Positions 17,623 to 26,716 are shown, numbered from the stretch's first letter. The stretch: DNA of 64,000 bases from Nocardia transvalensis NBRC 15921 (GCF_000308875.1 NZ_BAGL01000124.1:1-64000); one strand, 5' to 3'. Numbers and translations are program-made. The notes: generated by a model from the letters alone, not told the origin.

Positions 17623-18438
17623 ATGTACACCACCACAGTTCAGCTCAGCGGCGGCCCGGCCACCGTCGCCTACGACCGCACCGGCAGCGGGCCCGCCGTG
17701 GTCCTGATCCACGGCACCGCGGCCGACCGCACGCAATGGGCGGCACTGACCGCCGCGATCGCCTCCCGCTATACCGTTGTCGCCCTGGACTATTCGGGCT
17801 CCGGGGAGACCGTCGACCACGGCGGCCCGCTGACCCTGGCCGATCTCGCGGCCGAGGTCCGCGCGGTCGCCGACCACGCCGGTCTCGGGCGATTCCATCT
17901 GGTCGGCCACTCGCTCGGCGCGGCGGTCGCGGCGCAGGTCGCCGCGACCGACCCCGCCCGGCCGTACTCGCTGCTGATGCACGCCGGTTGGGTCCGCACC
18001 GACACCCGCATGGACGCCGAATTCCGGTACTGGCTCGACCTTCTCCGCGCCGACGCCGAACACGGCACCACCCTGTTCCCGCACTATCTCCCCCTCGCGG
18101 CACTCGGCCCGCGCTACTGGGACCGTGTCACGGAGGCCGAGAACACCGCCCTCATCGCCCAGCTCGCCGACGCGATAGCCCCCGGCGCGGCACGCCAGAC
18201 CGAGGTCGACCGCACCGTGGACCTCACCGGCCTCCTCGGCCGCATCACCGCACCGTCCCTGGTCCTGGCCAGCGCACACGACCGGGTCATCCCCGCCGAC
18301 CAGCAACGACAGCTACTGAAAGCCATCCCCGACGCTCGCTACGCCGAGATCGACGCGGGCCACGGCGCTCCCGCCGAGGACCCGGACGGCTTCCACGCCA
18401 AGATCACCGCCTTCCTGGATGCCCAGGTCACGGCCTGA
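17623..18438 (+). CDS. Alpha/beta hydrolase
   Basis: A 271-residue alpha/beta-fold hydrolase. It has the oxyanion loop VVLIHGTAADRTQW, the nucleophile elbow LVGHSLGAAVAAQ (catalytic Ser), the acid region LVLASAHDRVIPADQQ and the terminal His segment EIDAGHGAPAEDP. Substrate unknown; esterase, haloalkane dehalogenase-like and C-C hydrolase roles are all possible. It follows the truncated hydrolase and is divergent from a LysR regulator, so one LysR-controlled unit is likely. Confidence 0.88.
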   Translation: MYTTTVQLSGGPATVAYDRTGSGPAVVLIHGTAADRTQWAALTAAIASRYTVVALDYSGSGETVDHGGPLTLADLAAEVRAVADHAGLGRFHLVGHSLGAAVAAQVAATDPARPYSLLMHAGWVRTDTRMDAEFRYWLDLLRADAEHGTTLFPHYLPLAALGPRYWDRVTEAENTALIAQLADAIAPGAARQTEVDRTVDLTGLLGRITAPSLVLASAHDRVIPADQQRQLLKAIPDARYAEIDAGHGAPAEDPDGFHAKITAFLDAQVTA

Positions 18439-18444
18439 ATGCCC

Positions 18445-19860
18445 TCAGTGGACCGCGGCCTCCGCGGGCTCCCGGCGCAGTTCGGTCCGGAATCGGCGCA
18501 GCATGAGGACCGCGGTGGCGCCGAAGCCCAGGCACAGTCCGAACCAGACGCCGTAGCCGCGCCAGTGCAGGAGGTAGGCGGCCGCCGCCATGGCGGGAAT
18601 GCCGACGGCCCAGTAGCCGATCAGGGTGATCCGCAGGCCGGCGGTGGTGTTGCCCAAGCCGCGCAGCAGTCCGACCCCGACGTTCTGGGCGCCCTTGAAA
18701 TACTGGTGGGCGATGGCGAATCCGAGCAGGGCGGTCGCCGTGGTGACGACCTCGGTGTCGTGCTCGCCGTGCAGGAACGGCAGGAGCACGACGGACGGCG
18801 CGACGAGATACACCACCGCGAAGACGGTCATCGCCGTGACGCTGAGGGTGAGCGCGCGCCGGGCGATCCGGCCGGCGGCCGCCCGGTCCCCCGCCCCGTC
18901 GGAGCGGCTGATGAGGATCGACGACCCTTGGGACAGACCGATATTGAGCTGGTAGACGATGTAAGCGAGCTGGTTGACCACGTTGCTCGCCGCGAGCATC
19001 GCGGGACCGAAGGCGCCCATCATCAAGGTCGCGACGGAGGTGATGGCCGCCTCGTTGCCGTAGGTGAGGGCGATGGGCGTGCCCATCTTCACGATGCGGC
19101 GGACCGTGGCGCGGTCGGCGTTCCAGCAGTCCAGGGCGATCAGCCCGGTGAGGTGGGTGTCGCGGCGGACCCGCGAGTAGAACACGGCGAGGGTGAACAC
19201 CTGAACCGTGGTGGTGGCCAGCCCGATTCCGGTCAGGCCGAGCGCGGGGATACCCAGCCAGCCGTAGATGAACGCCCCGTTCAGCGCGGCGTTCACCGCG
19301 ATCGACACGAGGGTGACAGTGAGCAGCGACCCGGGCCGGCGCATGCCGACGGCGAACTGCCGCAACACGTTCAGCCACAGCATCGGCAGCAGTCCGGGCG
19401 CCAGCGCCGCCATCATCGGCCGGGCGAGCCGCACGACCTCGTCGCTTTGCCCGAACCACGGCAGTACGGCACCGATCCCGATCAGTATCACCGCGCCCGC
19501 GATCGCGACCACGGTGGCCACGAGGAATCCGGCCCGCGTCAGGCCGCGGATCTCCGCGCGGGCGGACTCGTCGAGTTCGCCCGAGCCCGTGCGCTTCTCA
19601 CCCTTCCCGGCCGCGGACGCGATCTGGTTCCCGATCCCGGTGACCATGCCGACGGTCATCGTGCGCAGCTGGTTGTACAGCAGCACCGACAGACCGCCCG
19701 CGGCGACCGCGGTCACTCCGATCAGCCCCATCATGGCCAGGTCGACGGTGGTCAGCGCGACCTGGGCCAGCTGGATGCCCGCGATCGGCGCCGCCAGCGC
19801 GAGCACGGGCCGATACCCGCGCAGCCGCCCGCCGATGCCCTCGTCCACAGCAGACATCAT
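18445..19860 (-). CDS. MATE-family exporter of the iron-regulated biosynthetic operon
   Basis: A 471-residue multidrug/toxin-extrusion (MATE) family membrane protein with 12 predicted membrane segments in two halves: IAGIQLAQVALTTVDLAMMG at the start, and GTPIALTYGNEAAITSVATLMMG opening the second half. Its ATG at 19860 overlaps the TGA of the SbnA-like gene, so it is translationally coupled to metabolite synthesis. It is the last gene of the operon behind the iron box at 23300. The most likely role is export of the small metallophore made by the upstream enzymes; this is inference. Confidence 0.88.
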   Translation of the reverse strand: MMSAVDEGIGGRLRGYRPVLALAAPIAGIQLAQVALTTVDLAMMGLIGVTAVAAGGLSVLLYNQLRTMTVGMVTGIGNQIASAAGKGEKRTGSGELDESARAEIRGLTRAGFLVATVVAIAGAVILIGIGAVLPWFGQSDEVVRLARPMMAALAPGLLPMLWLNVLRQFAVGMRRPGSLLTVTLVSIAVNAALNGAFIYGWLGIPALGLTGIGLATTTVQVFTLAVFYSRVRRDTHLTGLIALDCWNADRATVRRIVKMGTPIALTYGNEAAITSVATLMMGAFGPAMLAASNVVNQLAYIVYQLNIGLSQGSSILISRSDGAGDRAAAGRIARRALTLSVTAMTVFAVVYLVAPSVVLLPFLHGEHDTEVVTTATALLGFAIAHQYFKGAQNVGVGLLRGLGNTTAGLRITLIGYWAVGIPAMAAAAYLLHWRGYGVWFGLCLGFGATAVLMLRRFRTELRREPAEAAVH

Positions 19861-20927
19861 GCACCGGCCCGCAACAACAGGTCCGCCGCGGCGATGCCGA
19901 CCGAGTCGGCGTACGCGTCGAGCAGGCGCTGCGTGCGGCGATGCGCCGCCTCGTCCAGCAGGTCGCGGGCGCGCAGCCAGTCGTCGTCGTAGATGCTGTC
20001 GAGGTACTTCTCCCCCGCGTCGCACACGAGCACGACGACCGTACTGCCGGCCGGCACCAGCGTGAGCCGTTTGAGCGCCACGTTCACCGCGGCGCCCGCC
20101 GTGCCGCCGACCAGCAGGCCCGTGCGGCGGGCGATGACGCGGGCGGTGGTGAAGGCGTCGACGTCACCGACCTGCACGCCCTCGTCGATCGCCGAGTAGT
20201 CGACATTGGCGCCGACGTCGAATCCGGGCGGGCTGCCCGCGCCCGACTGCCAGTACGGGCCGCCCGGCCCGCCGAAGATGATCGATCCGAGCGGTTCCAC
20301 GCCGATGGTGGTCACCCGCGATCCGTGTCTGCGCAGTTCGCGCGCCGTCCCGCACAGCGAGCCGCCCGTGCCGACAGCGCCCACCAGGTAGTCGATCTCC
20401 CCCAGCGAGTCACGTAGTTCCCCGGCCAGCTCGTCGTATCCGGCGCCGTTGCCCGGATTGTTGTGCTGATCGGGGCGGAACGCGCCCGTGCGCGCCGCGA
20501 TCTCGTCGGCGATCCGGCGGCGTTCGACGGTACTGGGCCCGCCGGACGCGCCACCCTCGACGTATACGATCTCCGCGCCCATCGCGGCCATCGCGCGCAC
20601 TTTGTCCTTCGCGGCGTGGGCGTCGACGACGGCGGTGAACCGGTAGCCGCGTTCGAGCGCGACGAGCGCCAGGCCGAGTCCGGTATTGCCGGATGTCGGC
20701 TCGACGATATGGCCGCCCGGGGCGAGCGCGCCGCTGCGCTCGGCGTCCAGGATCATGCGGCGCGCCATGCGCACCTTCCCCGATCCGGTCGGGTTGAACT
20801 GCTCGAGTTTCAGCAGCAGGCGGGTGCCCGATCCGGTGCGGGTGAACTCGAGCAGCGGCGTATCGCCGATCAGTTCGGACGCGCGATCGGGGATCGATAC
20901 CTGCGGAGGGCTGATCGTGGTCAGCAT
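19857..20927 (-). CDS. SbnA-like PLP-dependent synthase (cysteine synthase superfamily)
   Basis: A 356-residue fold-type II PLP enzyme. Lys51 in NPTGSGKVRMA is the expected Schiff-base lysine, with the phosphate/asparagine loop EPTSGNTGLGLAL and glycine loop GAVGTGGSLCGTARE. VEPLGSIIFGG and GEKYLDSIYDDDWL resemble S. aureus SbnA (GSVIFG, RYLDLVYSDTW) more than CysK or Cbs. SbnA joins O-phosphoserine to glutamate by beta-replacement to give N-(2-amino-2-carboxyethyl)-glutamate, the 2,3-diaminopropionate precursor. It lies between the decarboxylase (32 bp upstream) and the MATE exporter. ATG 20927 was chosen by the family N-terminus. Which amino acid is the nucleophile is unknown. Confidence 0.82.
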   Translation of the reverse strand: MLTTISPPQVSIPDRASELIGDTPLLEFTRTGSGTRLLLKLEQFNPTGSGKVRMARRMILDAERSGALAPGGHIVEPTSGNTGLGLALVALERGYRFTAVVDAHAAKDKVRAMAAMGAEIVYVEGGASGGPSTVERRRIADEIAARTGAFRPDQHNNPGNGAGYDELAGELRDSLGEIDYLVGAVGTGGSLCGTARELRRHGSRVTTIGVEPLGSIIFGGPGGPYWQSGAGSPPGFDVGANVDYSAIDEGVQVGDVDAFTTARVIARRTGLLVGGTAGAAVNVALKRLTLVPAGSTVVVLVCDAGEKYLDSIYDDDWLRARDLLDEAAHRRTQRLLDAYADSVGIAAADLLLRAGA

Positions 20928-20959
20928 CGTGCCGGAATTCCTTTGCGTCGCGGCCGGTG

Positions 20960-22282
20960 TCAGTGGGTGTCGAAGGCCCAGGTGATCCGGCCGTCGTGGT
21001 CGGCGAGGCGGATCTTGGGCGGTAGCGGGAGCTGATGGAATTCGCTCTCGTTCTTGTCCATCTGATATCCGGCGGTATTGGGGTAGATCAGCAGATCGCC
21101 GTGCGCGGGACGGCGCGGGAAACCGATCTTGCGCCAGGTGAGCACGTCGTACTCCATACAGCTCGCGCCCCCGACGAAGGCCGTGACCGGATCGCCGGGA
21201 GCCGAATCCGGGTGCCACAGCAGCGGATCGGGCAGGAATTCGCTGCCCTTCCACTGTTCGGACACGCTCATGCTCAGCCCGCCGACCGCGACCACCCCGT
21301 GATCACCGCGCTCCTTGTACCCCTGGACCGGGAAGACGGAGAATCCGGCCTGATCCAGCAGCGCCCGGCCCGGTTCGCACAACAGCCGGGTCCCCGTCCC
21401 GGCCAGGCGCGGGCCGATGTGCCCGAGGATGTCGGCGAGCATGGCGGCGCCGGTCGGATTCTGGTGGTAGGGATAGAATTTCGCGAATTTCCTACCGGCG
21501 TGGAACCAGTCGTCGCGGTAACCGGACCGGAACCGCTCCCAGTCCTCTTCGTCGACGTAGCTGCACGCGAAGCCGCCGCCGATGGAGATCGACGTCGCGG
21601 GCAGGCCGCGGGTGCGAGCCGCCGTGCACAGATCGATCAACCGGTCGGCGAGTTCGGCCCGGGGGCGCACCTCGTAGCCGTCGAGGTGGAAGGAGAACCC
21701 CTCCATGGAGATCCGCGAGGACTCGGCGGTGCACCGGTCCAGAGCGTGCTCCACCTGTTTCCGGTCGAGCCCGAACCTGCTGTCCGGGTTGACATCCGGC
21801 AGGACGCGCAGCAGGATCCGCACCGGAATATGTAGTGCGGCAATGCGTTCGAGTTCGTCGAGGTTGTCGACGGCGATCAGGCACCGATGCCGGGCGGCCA
21901 GCCACAGCAGGCGGTCGGCCTTGGCGGCGCCGGTGACGACGACGTCCTCGCCGCGGACCCCGCACTCGAGCGCGTGCACCAGTTCGGGGACGCTGGCGAC
22001 GTCGACGCCGCCGTCGTGCCGCGCGCATTCGCCGAGCCAGGCGCCGGCCTTGTTCGCCTTCTTGCCGTAGTAGATCTGGCCGTCCACCCCCGCCGCGGAC
22101 AGGACCGCCTTGAACGCCGCGAGATTCGCCCCGAACCGGGCGGGATCGATGACGTGGAAGGGGCCGTCCACGGCGCGGGCGATGTCGCCGAGCAGGACCG
22201 GATCCTGCTGCACCCGCAGGGCCCAGTCGGATTGGCGGGCGGGAAGGTGGGACGAGGTCGGGGGCGCGGAGGAGATCGTCAC
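20960..22282 (-). CDS. Type III PLP decarboxylase (SbnH/LysA-like)
   Basis: A 440-residue alanine-racemase-fold decarboxylase. It has the PLP lysine segment YYGKKANKAG (Lys75), FHLDGYEV, the phosphate loop SIGGGF, CEPGRAL, and the second-subunit Cys/Asp site GGASCMEYDVL. All catalytic elements of the DAP/ornithine decarboxylase group are present. In staphyloferrin B synthesis, SbnH decarboxylates a diaminopropionate-containing intermediate; here it could remove the same carboxylate from an SbnA-type product. GTG 22282 overlaps the TGA of the SbnB-like gene (GTGA), which fixes the start. The specific substrate is unknown. Confidence 0.85.
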   Translation of the reverse strand: MTISSAPPTSSHLPARQSDWALRVQQDPVLLGDIARAVDGPFHVIDPARFGANLAAFKAVLSAAGVDGQIYYGKKANKAGAWLGECARHDGGVDVASVPELVHALECGVRGEDVVVTGAAKADRLLWLAARHRCLIAVDNLDELERIAALHIPVRILLRVLPDVNPDSRFGLDRKQVEHALDRCTAESSRISMEGFSFHLDGYEVRPRAELADRLIDLCTAARTRGLPATSISIGGGFACSYVDEEDWERFRSGYRDDWFHAGRKFAKFYPYHQNPTGAAMLADILGHIGPRLAGTGTRLLCEPGRALLDQAGFSVFPVQGYKERGDHGVVAVGGLSMSVSEQWKGSEFLPDPLLWHPDSAPGDPVTAFVGGASCMEYDVLTWRKIGFPRRPAHGDLLIYPNTAGYQMDKNESEFHQLPLPPKIRLADHDGRITWAFDTH

Positions 22283-23244
22283 CGCCACAGCTCGACCCGC
22301 TGTCCGCGACCGGCCGCGATCGCACGGGTGGCGAGCGCGTGCGCCACCGGGATGTCGGTGATGATCATGCCGCTGGAGAAGGCGAAGATCCGGTCGTCGG
22401 CGGCGCGCCGCCCGATCACCGTGCCCGCCAGGATCTCCGGCAGGGTCCCGTCGATGTGGACCTCGCCGTCCGGGCCCGCCAGCCGCGTCCCCGTGACACC
22501 GAGCTGCCCGATGCTCGTGGTGACGGTGTAGTCGGCGTCGCGCAGCGCGCCGGCCGCGACACCCTTGCTCGCCACCGAGATCAGCAGCCCGCCCGCGGGC
22601 AGCCAGCTCGTCTGCACCGGCGGATGCGCCGCCCGGCCCGAGGCCACGACCACGATGTCGGAGTCCGCCACCGCCTCCGGCACATCGGGCACCAGCGCTA
22701 TCTCCCGGTCGGGGAAATGGTCGCGAAATACCTTCTGCGACAGCGCGATTCCCTCCGGGTGGGTGCCGAACAGGCGCAGCTTCTCCAGCTTCGGCAGGGC
22801 CGTCAGCAGGTAGGGCAGCGTGTTGACGCCCTGCACTCCGGTCCCGATCATCAACGCGGAGCGCGCATCCGGGCGCGCGCATTCCCGCGCGATGAGGGCG
22901 GTCGTCGCCGGGGTCCGCGAGGCGCCGACCCGCTGGCAGTCCATCAGCGCGAACGGCAGCCCGGTCGCGTCGTCGTACAGGCTGATCGTGGTGTAGTACT
23001 TCTCGTTGCTCCGGCTCCCCTGCCGGTAGGAGGTCTTGAATCCGAGCTGCTCGAGGTTGGCGTCGTAGCCGAGCATCGAATACGAGACGGAGTCACGCGT
23101 CTCGTCGGGCAGCGGCATCATCAGCTTCGTGGGACAACGGGATTTTCCGTCCGCCAGCGCCAGATAACCGTCCTCCACGGCGGCGATGACATCCTGGGCG
23201 GATAAGGGCAGGTCAGACAAATCACTGCGCGTGAGAATGTGCAT
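22279..23244 (-). CDS. SbnB-like ornithine cyclodeaminase/mu-crystallin-family dehydrogenase
   Basis: A 321-residue NAD(P)-dependent enzyme of the OCD/mu-crystallin family. It has the dinucleotide motif ALMIGTGVQGVNTLPYL, CQRVGASRTPATTALIA before it, and the family tail FAFSSGMIITDIPVAHALA. In staphyloferrin B synthesis, SbnB oxidatively cleaves the SbnA product to L-2,3-diaminopropionate and 2-oxoglutarate; run in reverse such an enzyme could act as an opine-type reductive coupler. It is the first gene of the four-gene unit. ATG 23244 is favoured by homology but lacks a clear ribosome binding site; an in-frame TTG at 23283 is possible. The iron box is about 56 bp upstream. Confidence 0.82.
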   Translation of the reverse strand: MHILTRSDLSDLPLSAQDVIAAVEDGYLALADGKSRCPTKLMMPLPDETRDSVSYSMLGYDANLEQLGFKTSYRQGSRSNEKYYTTISLYDDATGLPFALMDCQRVGASRTPATTALIARECARPDARSALMIGTGVQGVNTLPYLLTALPKLEKLRLFGTHPEGIALSQKVFRDHFPDREIALVPDVPEAVADSDIVVVASGRAAHPPVQTSWLPAGGLLISVASKGVAAGALRDADYTVTTSIGQLGVTGTRLAGPDGEVHIDGTLPEILAGTVIGRRAADDRIFAFSSGMIITDIPVAHALATRAIAAGRGQRVELWR

Positions 23245-23299
23245 GAGATCGGTGTCCAATCGTGCGTTTGCGAGATCTACCAACAGCCTGGGACGTGAA

Positions 23300-23318
23300 T
23301 GAGGGTAGCCTCACCTAA
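23300..23318 (-). promoter_or_regulatory. IdeR/DtxR iron box of the SbnB-decarboxylase-SbnA-MATE operon
   Basis: Read on the minus strand, the site is TTAGGTGAGGCTACCCTCA, matching 16 of 19 positions of the IdeR/DtxR consensus. It lies 56 bp upstream of the first gene of the operon. This is the strongest iron box in the window and implies repression by Fe(II)-loaded IdeR. Confidence 0.85.
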
Positions 23319-23349
23319 TTTGTCCCGCAAGGGCTTCGATATTCGCCCG

Positions 23350-23403
23350 AACATGTCCGCACGCGCTGCCGAGATTCACCAACAGCCGTGCGTCGGACAT
23401 GTT
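23350..23403. repeat. Inverted repeat, 10-bp arms
   Basis: AACATGTCCG (23350-23359) and CGGACATGTT (23394-23403) are perfect complements separated by 34 nt, with additional CACG/CGTG pairing inside. It lies about 150 bp after the ATPase stop and upstream of the next iron box. It may be a transcript-end hairpin or an operator; no T-run follows on the minus strand. Confidence 0.5.
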
Positions 23404-23550
23404 TATCGACGGGTATCGGCACTCGGTCCGCGAATTCTTCCGGCCGATCCGGGAATCGACGACATCTCGCCGTTCGTTCGCGTCAATAGCGAACCGGTTG
23501 CCCCGGCGCGATTTCTGTCCGATTTGTCGCTGATTTAATTCCGCTGTGCG

Positions 23551-24360
23551 TCAGATACTTCTCTTCGCCGCGACATTGAGAGTTCCGTCCGGCATCGCGT
23601 GGACCGTCGCGTCGACCTGGTAGACATCGCGCAGCATCGCCTCGGTGATGGTCTCCTCCGGGGAGCCCGCCGAATGCACCGCCCCGCCGTGCAGGACGAC
23701 GATCTGGTCGGCGAACCGCGCGGCGAGGGCGAGGTCGTGCACGGTGATGACGATCGCGGCCGGCTGGGAGCGCGCCAATTCCCGTATGAGCGTGAGGATC
23801 TGGAGCTGGTTGCGCAGGTCCAGGTTGCTGGTCGGCTCGTCGAGCAGCAGGACGGTCGGCTCGCGGACCACCGCCTGGGCCAGGCTCACCAGCTGCCGCT
23901 GCCCGCCCGACAGATCCGAGATCGGCCGGGTGGACAGCTCGTCGAGGTTCAGCTGGGTGAGGACCTGTCCGATCCGGTCGAGGACCGCGGCGTCGGCGCG
24001 ACCCCGCAACTGCCCCTGGCGGGCCAGCAGCACGGCCTCGAACACCGTGATCGAGCTGGCGGGCGGGGTTTCCTGCGGGGTGTACAGGATCCGGTCGTGG
24101 CCCGCTCCCCTGCCGAGCCAGCGCCGGATCGCGCGCCCGCCGGGACGCGCGTCGAGGGCGCCCTCGCCGTCGATCCGGACGCTGCCGGACGCGCGGTGCA
24201 ACCCGGCGATGCAGCGCAGCAGGGTCGACTTGCCGGTGGCGTTCGGGCCGACCAGCGCGGTCACCGTGCCGGATCGCACTGCGGGCAAGGTGATCTCGCG
24301 CAGGACGGGGGTTCCGTTGTAGCCGAAGGTGAGTCCTTCGACGGCCAGTTCTACGCCCAC
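23551..24360 (-). CDS. Fe-siderophore ABC transporter ATPase (FecE/FepC family)
   Basis: A 269-residue cytoplasmic ATPase: Walker A GPNATGKSTLLR, Q-loop region YTPQETPPAS, signature LSGGQRQLVSLAQ, Walker B VLLLDEPTSNLD and switch His VITVHDLALAARF. The family couples ATP hydrolysis to import of ferric siderophores, haem or cobalamin. GTG 24360 overlaps the end of the permease gene by about 10 bp, giving translational coupling. Iron as the cargo follows from the iron box upstream of the operon. Confidence 0.92.
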   Translation of the reverse strand: MGVELAVEGLTFGYNGTPVLREITLPAVRSGTVTALVGPNATGKSTLLRCIAGLHRASGSVRIDGEGALDARPGGRAIRRWLGRGAGHDRILYTPQETPPASSITVFEAVLLARQGQLRGRADAAVLDRIGQVLTQLNLDELSTRPISDLSGGQRQLVSLAQAVVREPTVLLLDEPTSNLDLRNQLQILTLIRELARSQPAAIVITVHDLALAARFADQIVVLHGGAVHSAGSPEETITEAMLRDVYQVDATVHAMPDGTLNVAAKRSI

Positions 24361-25517
24361 AGCTGCCTCCGCTTGGTGAGGATGAGCACGAGGAATACCG
24401 GGACACCGACGATCGAGGTGATGATGCCGACCGGGACGATCACGCCGGGGACGAGCAGCTTGCTGGCGATCGACGCCCCGGACAGCAGGATCGCGCCGCA
24501 CAGCGCCGACGCCGGCAGCAGATGCCTTTGGTTCTCCCCCACCAGCATTCGCGCCGCGTGCGGCCCGACCAGCCCGACGAAGCCGATCGATCCGGCGATG
24601 GCGACCGCCGTCGCGGCCAGCACGGAGACACCGACCAGGACCCACATCCGGGTCCGCTCGACGGAGACGCCGAGCGCCCGCGCCCGGTCGTCGCCCAGCC
24701 GCAGCGTCGTGAGCGTCCACGCCGAGCGCCGGAACAGCGGCGTGATCACGCAGAAGACGACGGCCAGCAGCGTGACCTGCGGCCAGTCGGCGCGCCCGAG
24801 GCTGCCCATGGTCCAGAACACGACCTGTTGCAGCTGCGCGTCCGAGGCCACGTACTGCATCAGCGACAGCAGCGCGGTGAACAGGAACACCATCGCGATG
24901 CCGAGCAGGATCATGGTCTCGGTGCTCGCGCCGCGGACCAGGCTGAAACCCAGGATCACCGCGCAGGCGATCATGGCGAAGATCCACGCCGTCCCCGCCA
25001 TGCTCAGCAGCGAGCCGACCATGGGGATGACCGTGACACCGGCGACCACATTGAGAGCCGCGCCGAATCCCGCCGCCGCCGAAATCCCCAGCGTGTAGGG
25101 CTCGGCGAGCGGATTGTTCAGGATGGTCTGCATCTGCACGCCCGCGACCGCGAGCGAGGCGCCGACCAGCACGCCGACGACCGACATCGGCATGCGGATA
25201 TTCCACACGATCTGCTTGACGGTCTCGGGCGCGTGCCACGGCGTGAACACCCCCTGTAGCAGTTCGGGCAGGCTCAGCCCGCTGCCGCCGACGCCGACGT
25301 CCGCCACGAACAGCACCACCGCCAGGATCAGCAGCGCAAGCACGAGCAAGCCGCGACGGCGGATCACCCCGCGGTAGGCCCGCGTCGTGAGGTCCGCGCG
25401 CGCGGCCGGTTCGAGCTCCCGGCCGTCGACCCCGACCTGCGATTCGTTGCCCTCGACCTGCGATTCGTTGCCCTCGAACTTGTTCGAGGGCTTTGCCGAG
25501 ACGTCCTGGCTGGTCAT
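24351..25517 (-). CDS. FecCD-family Fe-siderophore permease
   Basis: A 388-residue BtuC/FecCD-type permease with about ten membrane segments. Family marks are NIRMPMSVVGVLVGASLAVAG, MQTILNNPLAEPYTLGISAAAGFGA, SIGFVGLVGPHAARM and the C-terminal GVPVFLVLILTKRR. Only one permease gene is present, so the channel is expected to be a homodimer. An N-terminal cytoplasmic tail of about 45 residues contains two tandem copies of EGNESQV. ATG 25517 overlaps the TGA of the binding-protein gene. Confidence 0.92.
   Translation of the reverse strand: MTSQDVSAKPSNKFEGNESQVEGNESQVGVDGRELEPAARADLTTRAYRGVIRRRGLLVLALLILAVVLFVADVGVGGSGLSLPELLQGVFTPWHAPETVKQIVWNIRMPMSVVGVLVGASLAVAGVQMQTILNNPLAEPYTLGISAAAGFGAALNVVAGVTVIPMVGSLLSMAGTAWIFAMIACAVILGFSLVRGASTETMILLGIAMVFLFTALLSLMQYVASDAQLQQVVFWTMGSLGRADWPQVTLLAVVFCVITPLFRRSAWTLTTLRLGDDRARALGVSVERTRMWVLVGVSVLAATAVAIAGSIGFVGLVGPHAARMLVGENQRHLLPASALCGAILLSGASIASKLLVPGVIVPVGIITSIVGVPVFLVLILTKRRQLWA
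25434..25475. repeat. Perfect 21-bp tandem duplication in the permease gene
   Basis: Two adjacent identical 21-mers (25434-25454 and 25455-25475) encode the seven-residue EGNESQV twice in the cytoplasmic N-terminal tail of the permease. Being in frame, it leaves the protein intact and looks like recent slippage. Confidence 0.85.
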
Positions 25518-26716
25518 GGCAGACCTGCCCAGAAGGCGCCGGTGGCGGGGATCGGCAGGAATTTCTCGTGCAGCGCACGGAAACTCGCGTCGGGATCGAC
25601 GTCGGTGAACAGATCGGGATGCATCCACTTCGCGAACCACTGGATGGCCAGGAAGTTGTACGGCGAATCGTAGAAGTGATGCCACGCGACGTACGTCCGG
25701 TGGTTCTGCACGGCCCGCAGCTGCGAGAAGCCCGCCTGCCGGTCGACGATCGAACGCAGCTGCGCCTTCGCCTGCTCCTGCGACTGGTCGTAGCCGAGCG
25801 GGACGAAGGTGCCGGGCTTGGCCGGCGTGTCCGGCGACCAGTTGGCGCCGGTGGCGATCACGACCTCCGGATTGCGCGACAGCACGGCCTCCGGCGAGAT
25901 ACTGCCCTGCTGGCCCGGCAGCATGTCGTCGGCCATGTTCACGCCGCCCGAATACGTCACGATCGCAGCCAGATTGGAGCGCGCGAACGAAGAGCAGCAG
26001 TCGAAGTACCCCGGCGCACGCCACAGGAACGTCGGCGTCGCAGGCTGTTTGGCGGCATCCAGGCGCGACCGGACCCCGTCCACGACCGACCGGTAGTAGG
26101 AGACGAAACCGGCCGCCTCGGCATTGCGGTCGAGCAGCTTGCCCATGAGTTCCACGCTGGGCACGGTGTTCTTGATCGGGTCGACGAAGTAGTCGAGGAA
26201 GACCGTCGGAATGCCGACCTTGGCCAGGCGGTCGATGACACCGGCGTCCTGCGCCGTCTTGAACGCCGACGCGCTCGCCACGAAGACGTCCGGGCGCAGC
26301 TTGATCGCCTGCTCCACCGAGAACGATCCGTCGTAGAGATCGCCGATCGTCGGGATGTCCGCCAGCTGCGGGAACTGCCGCTGATACGTCTGGTACGTCC
26401 CAGGGTCGTTCTGCTGCAAGTCCTTCGGCCAGCCCACGATCCGCGCGACCGGATTCTGCTTGTCCAGCATCGCGGTCGTGTACAGATAGCGCGCACCGTC
26501 CACGAGAATCCGCGCCGAGGGCGCCTTCACCGTGACCTTGCGCCCCAGCACATCGGTGACCTCGACCTCCGGCCCGCTCGACTGCCCGTTCGACGCCCCC
26601 TGCTCGGTGCCGCCGGAGCAGCCCGACACCGCGGCGACCAGCGCCGCCACCAGAAACAGAATCACCGGTGCGAAGCGACGTAGGAACCGAATTCTGTGTT
26701 GCTGCGAGCTGACCAT
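25514..26716 (-). CDS. Iron-siderophore substrate-binding lipoprotein (FecB/FepB family)
   Basis: A 400-residue periplasmic-type binding lipoprotein. It has a hydrophobic signal (PVILFLVAALVAAVSG) ending in a lipobox Cys (AVSGCSGG), a Gly/Ser linker, then the class III binding-protein fold: VEVTDVLGRKVTVKAPSARI, IPTIGDLYDGSFSVEQAIKLRPDVFVA, and a long central helix. It captures the ferric chelate outside the membrane and delivers it to the FecCD permease. ATG 26716 has GAGGG upstream. An iron box lies about 60 bp further upstream. Aromatic and acidic residues are plentiful, but the ligand cannot be deduced. Confidence 0.9.
   Translation of the reverse strand: MVSSQQHRIRFLRRFAPVILFLVAALVAAVSGCSGGTEQGASNGQSSGPEVEVTDVLGRKVTVKAPSARILVDGARYLYTTAMLDKQNPVARIVGWPKDLQQNDPGTYQTYQRQFPQLADIPTIGDLYDGSFSVEQAIKLRPDVFVASASAFKTAQDAGVIDRLAKVGIPTVFLDYFVDPIKNTVPSVELMGKLLDRNAEAAGFVSYYRSVVDGVRSRLDAAKQPATPTFLWRAPGYFDCCSSFARSNLAAIVTYSGGVNMADDMLPGQQGSISPEAVLSRNPEVVIATGANWSPDTPAKPGTFVPLGYDQSQEQAKAQLRSIVDRQAGFSQLRAVQNHRTYVAWHHFYDSPYNFLAIQWFAKWMHPDLFTDVDPDASFRALHEKFLPIPATGAFWAGLP

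Larger units (their letters stand above)
23245..23550. other. Intergenic region between the two iron-regulated units
   Basis: These 306 bp hold the iron box at 23300-23318 and a long inverted repeat at 23350-23403 (separate entries). A 79-codon frame on the plus strand crosses the box but has no family resemblance, so I see no gene here. Confidence 0.6.

Noticed and set aside
23299-23538. 79-codon plus-strand frame across the iron box
   Set aside because: No family resemblance, overlaps a strong regulatory site, and no ribosome binding site.
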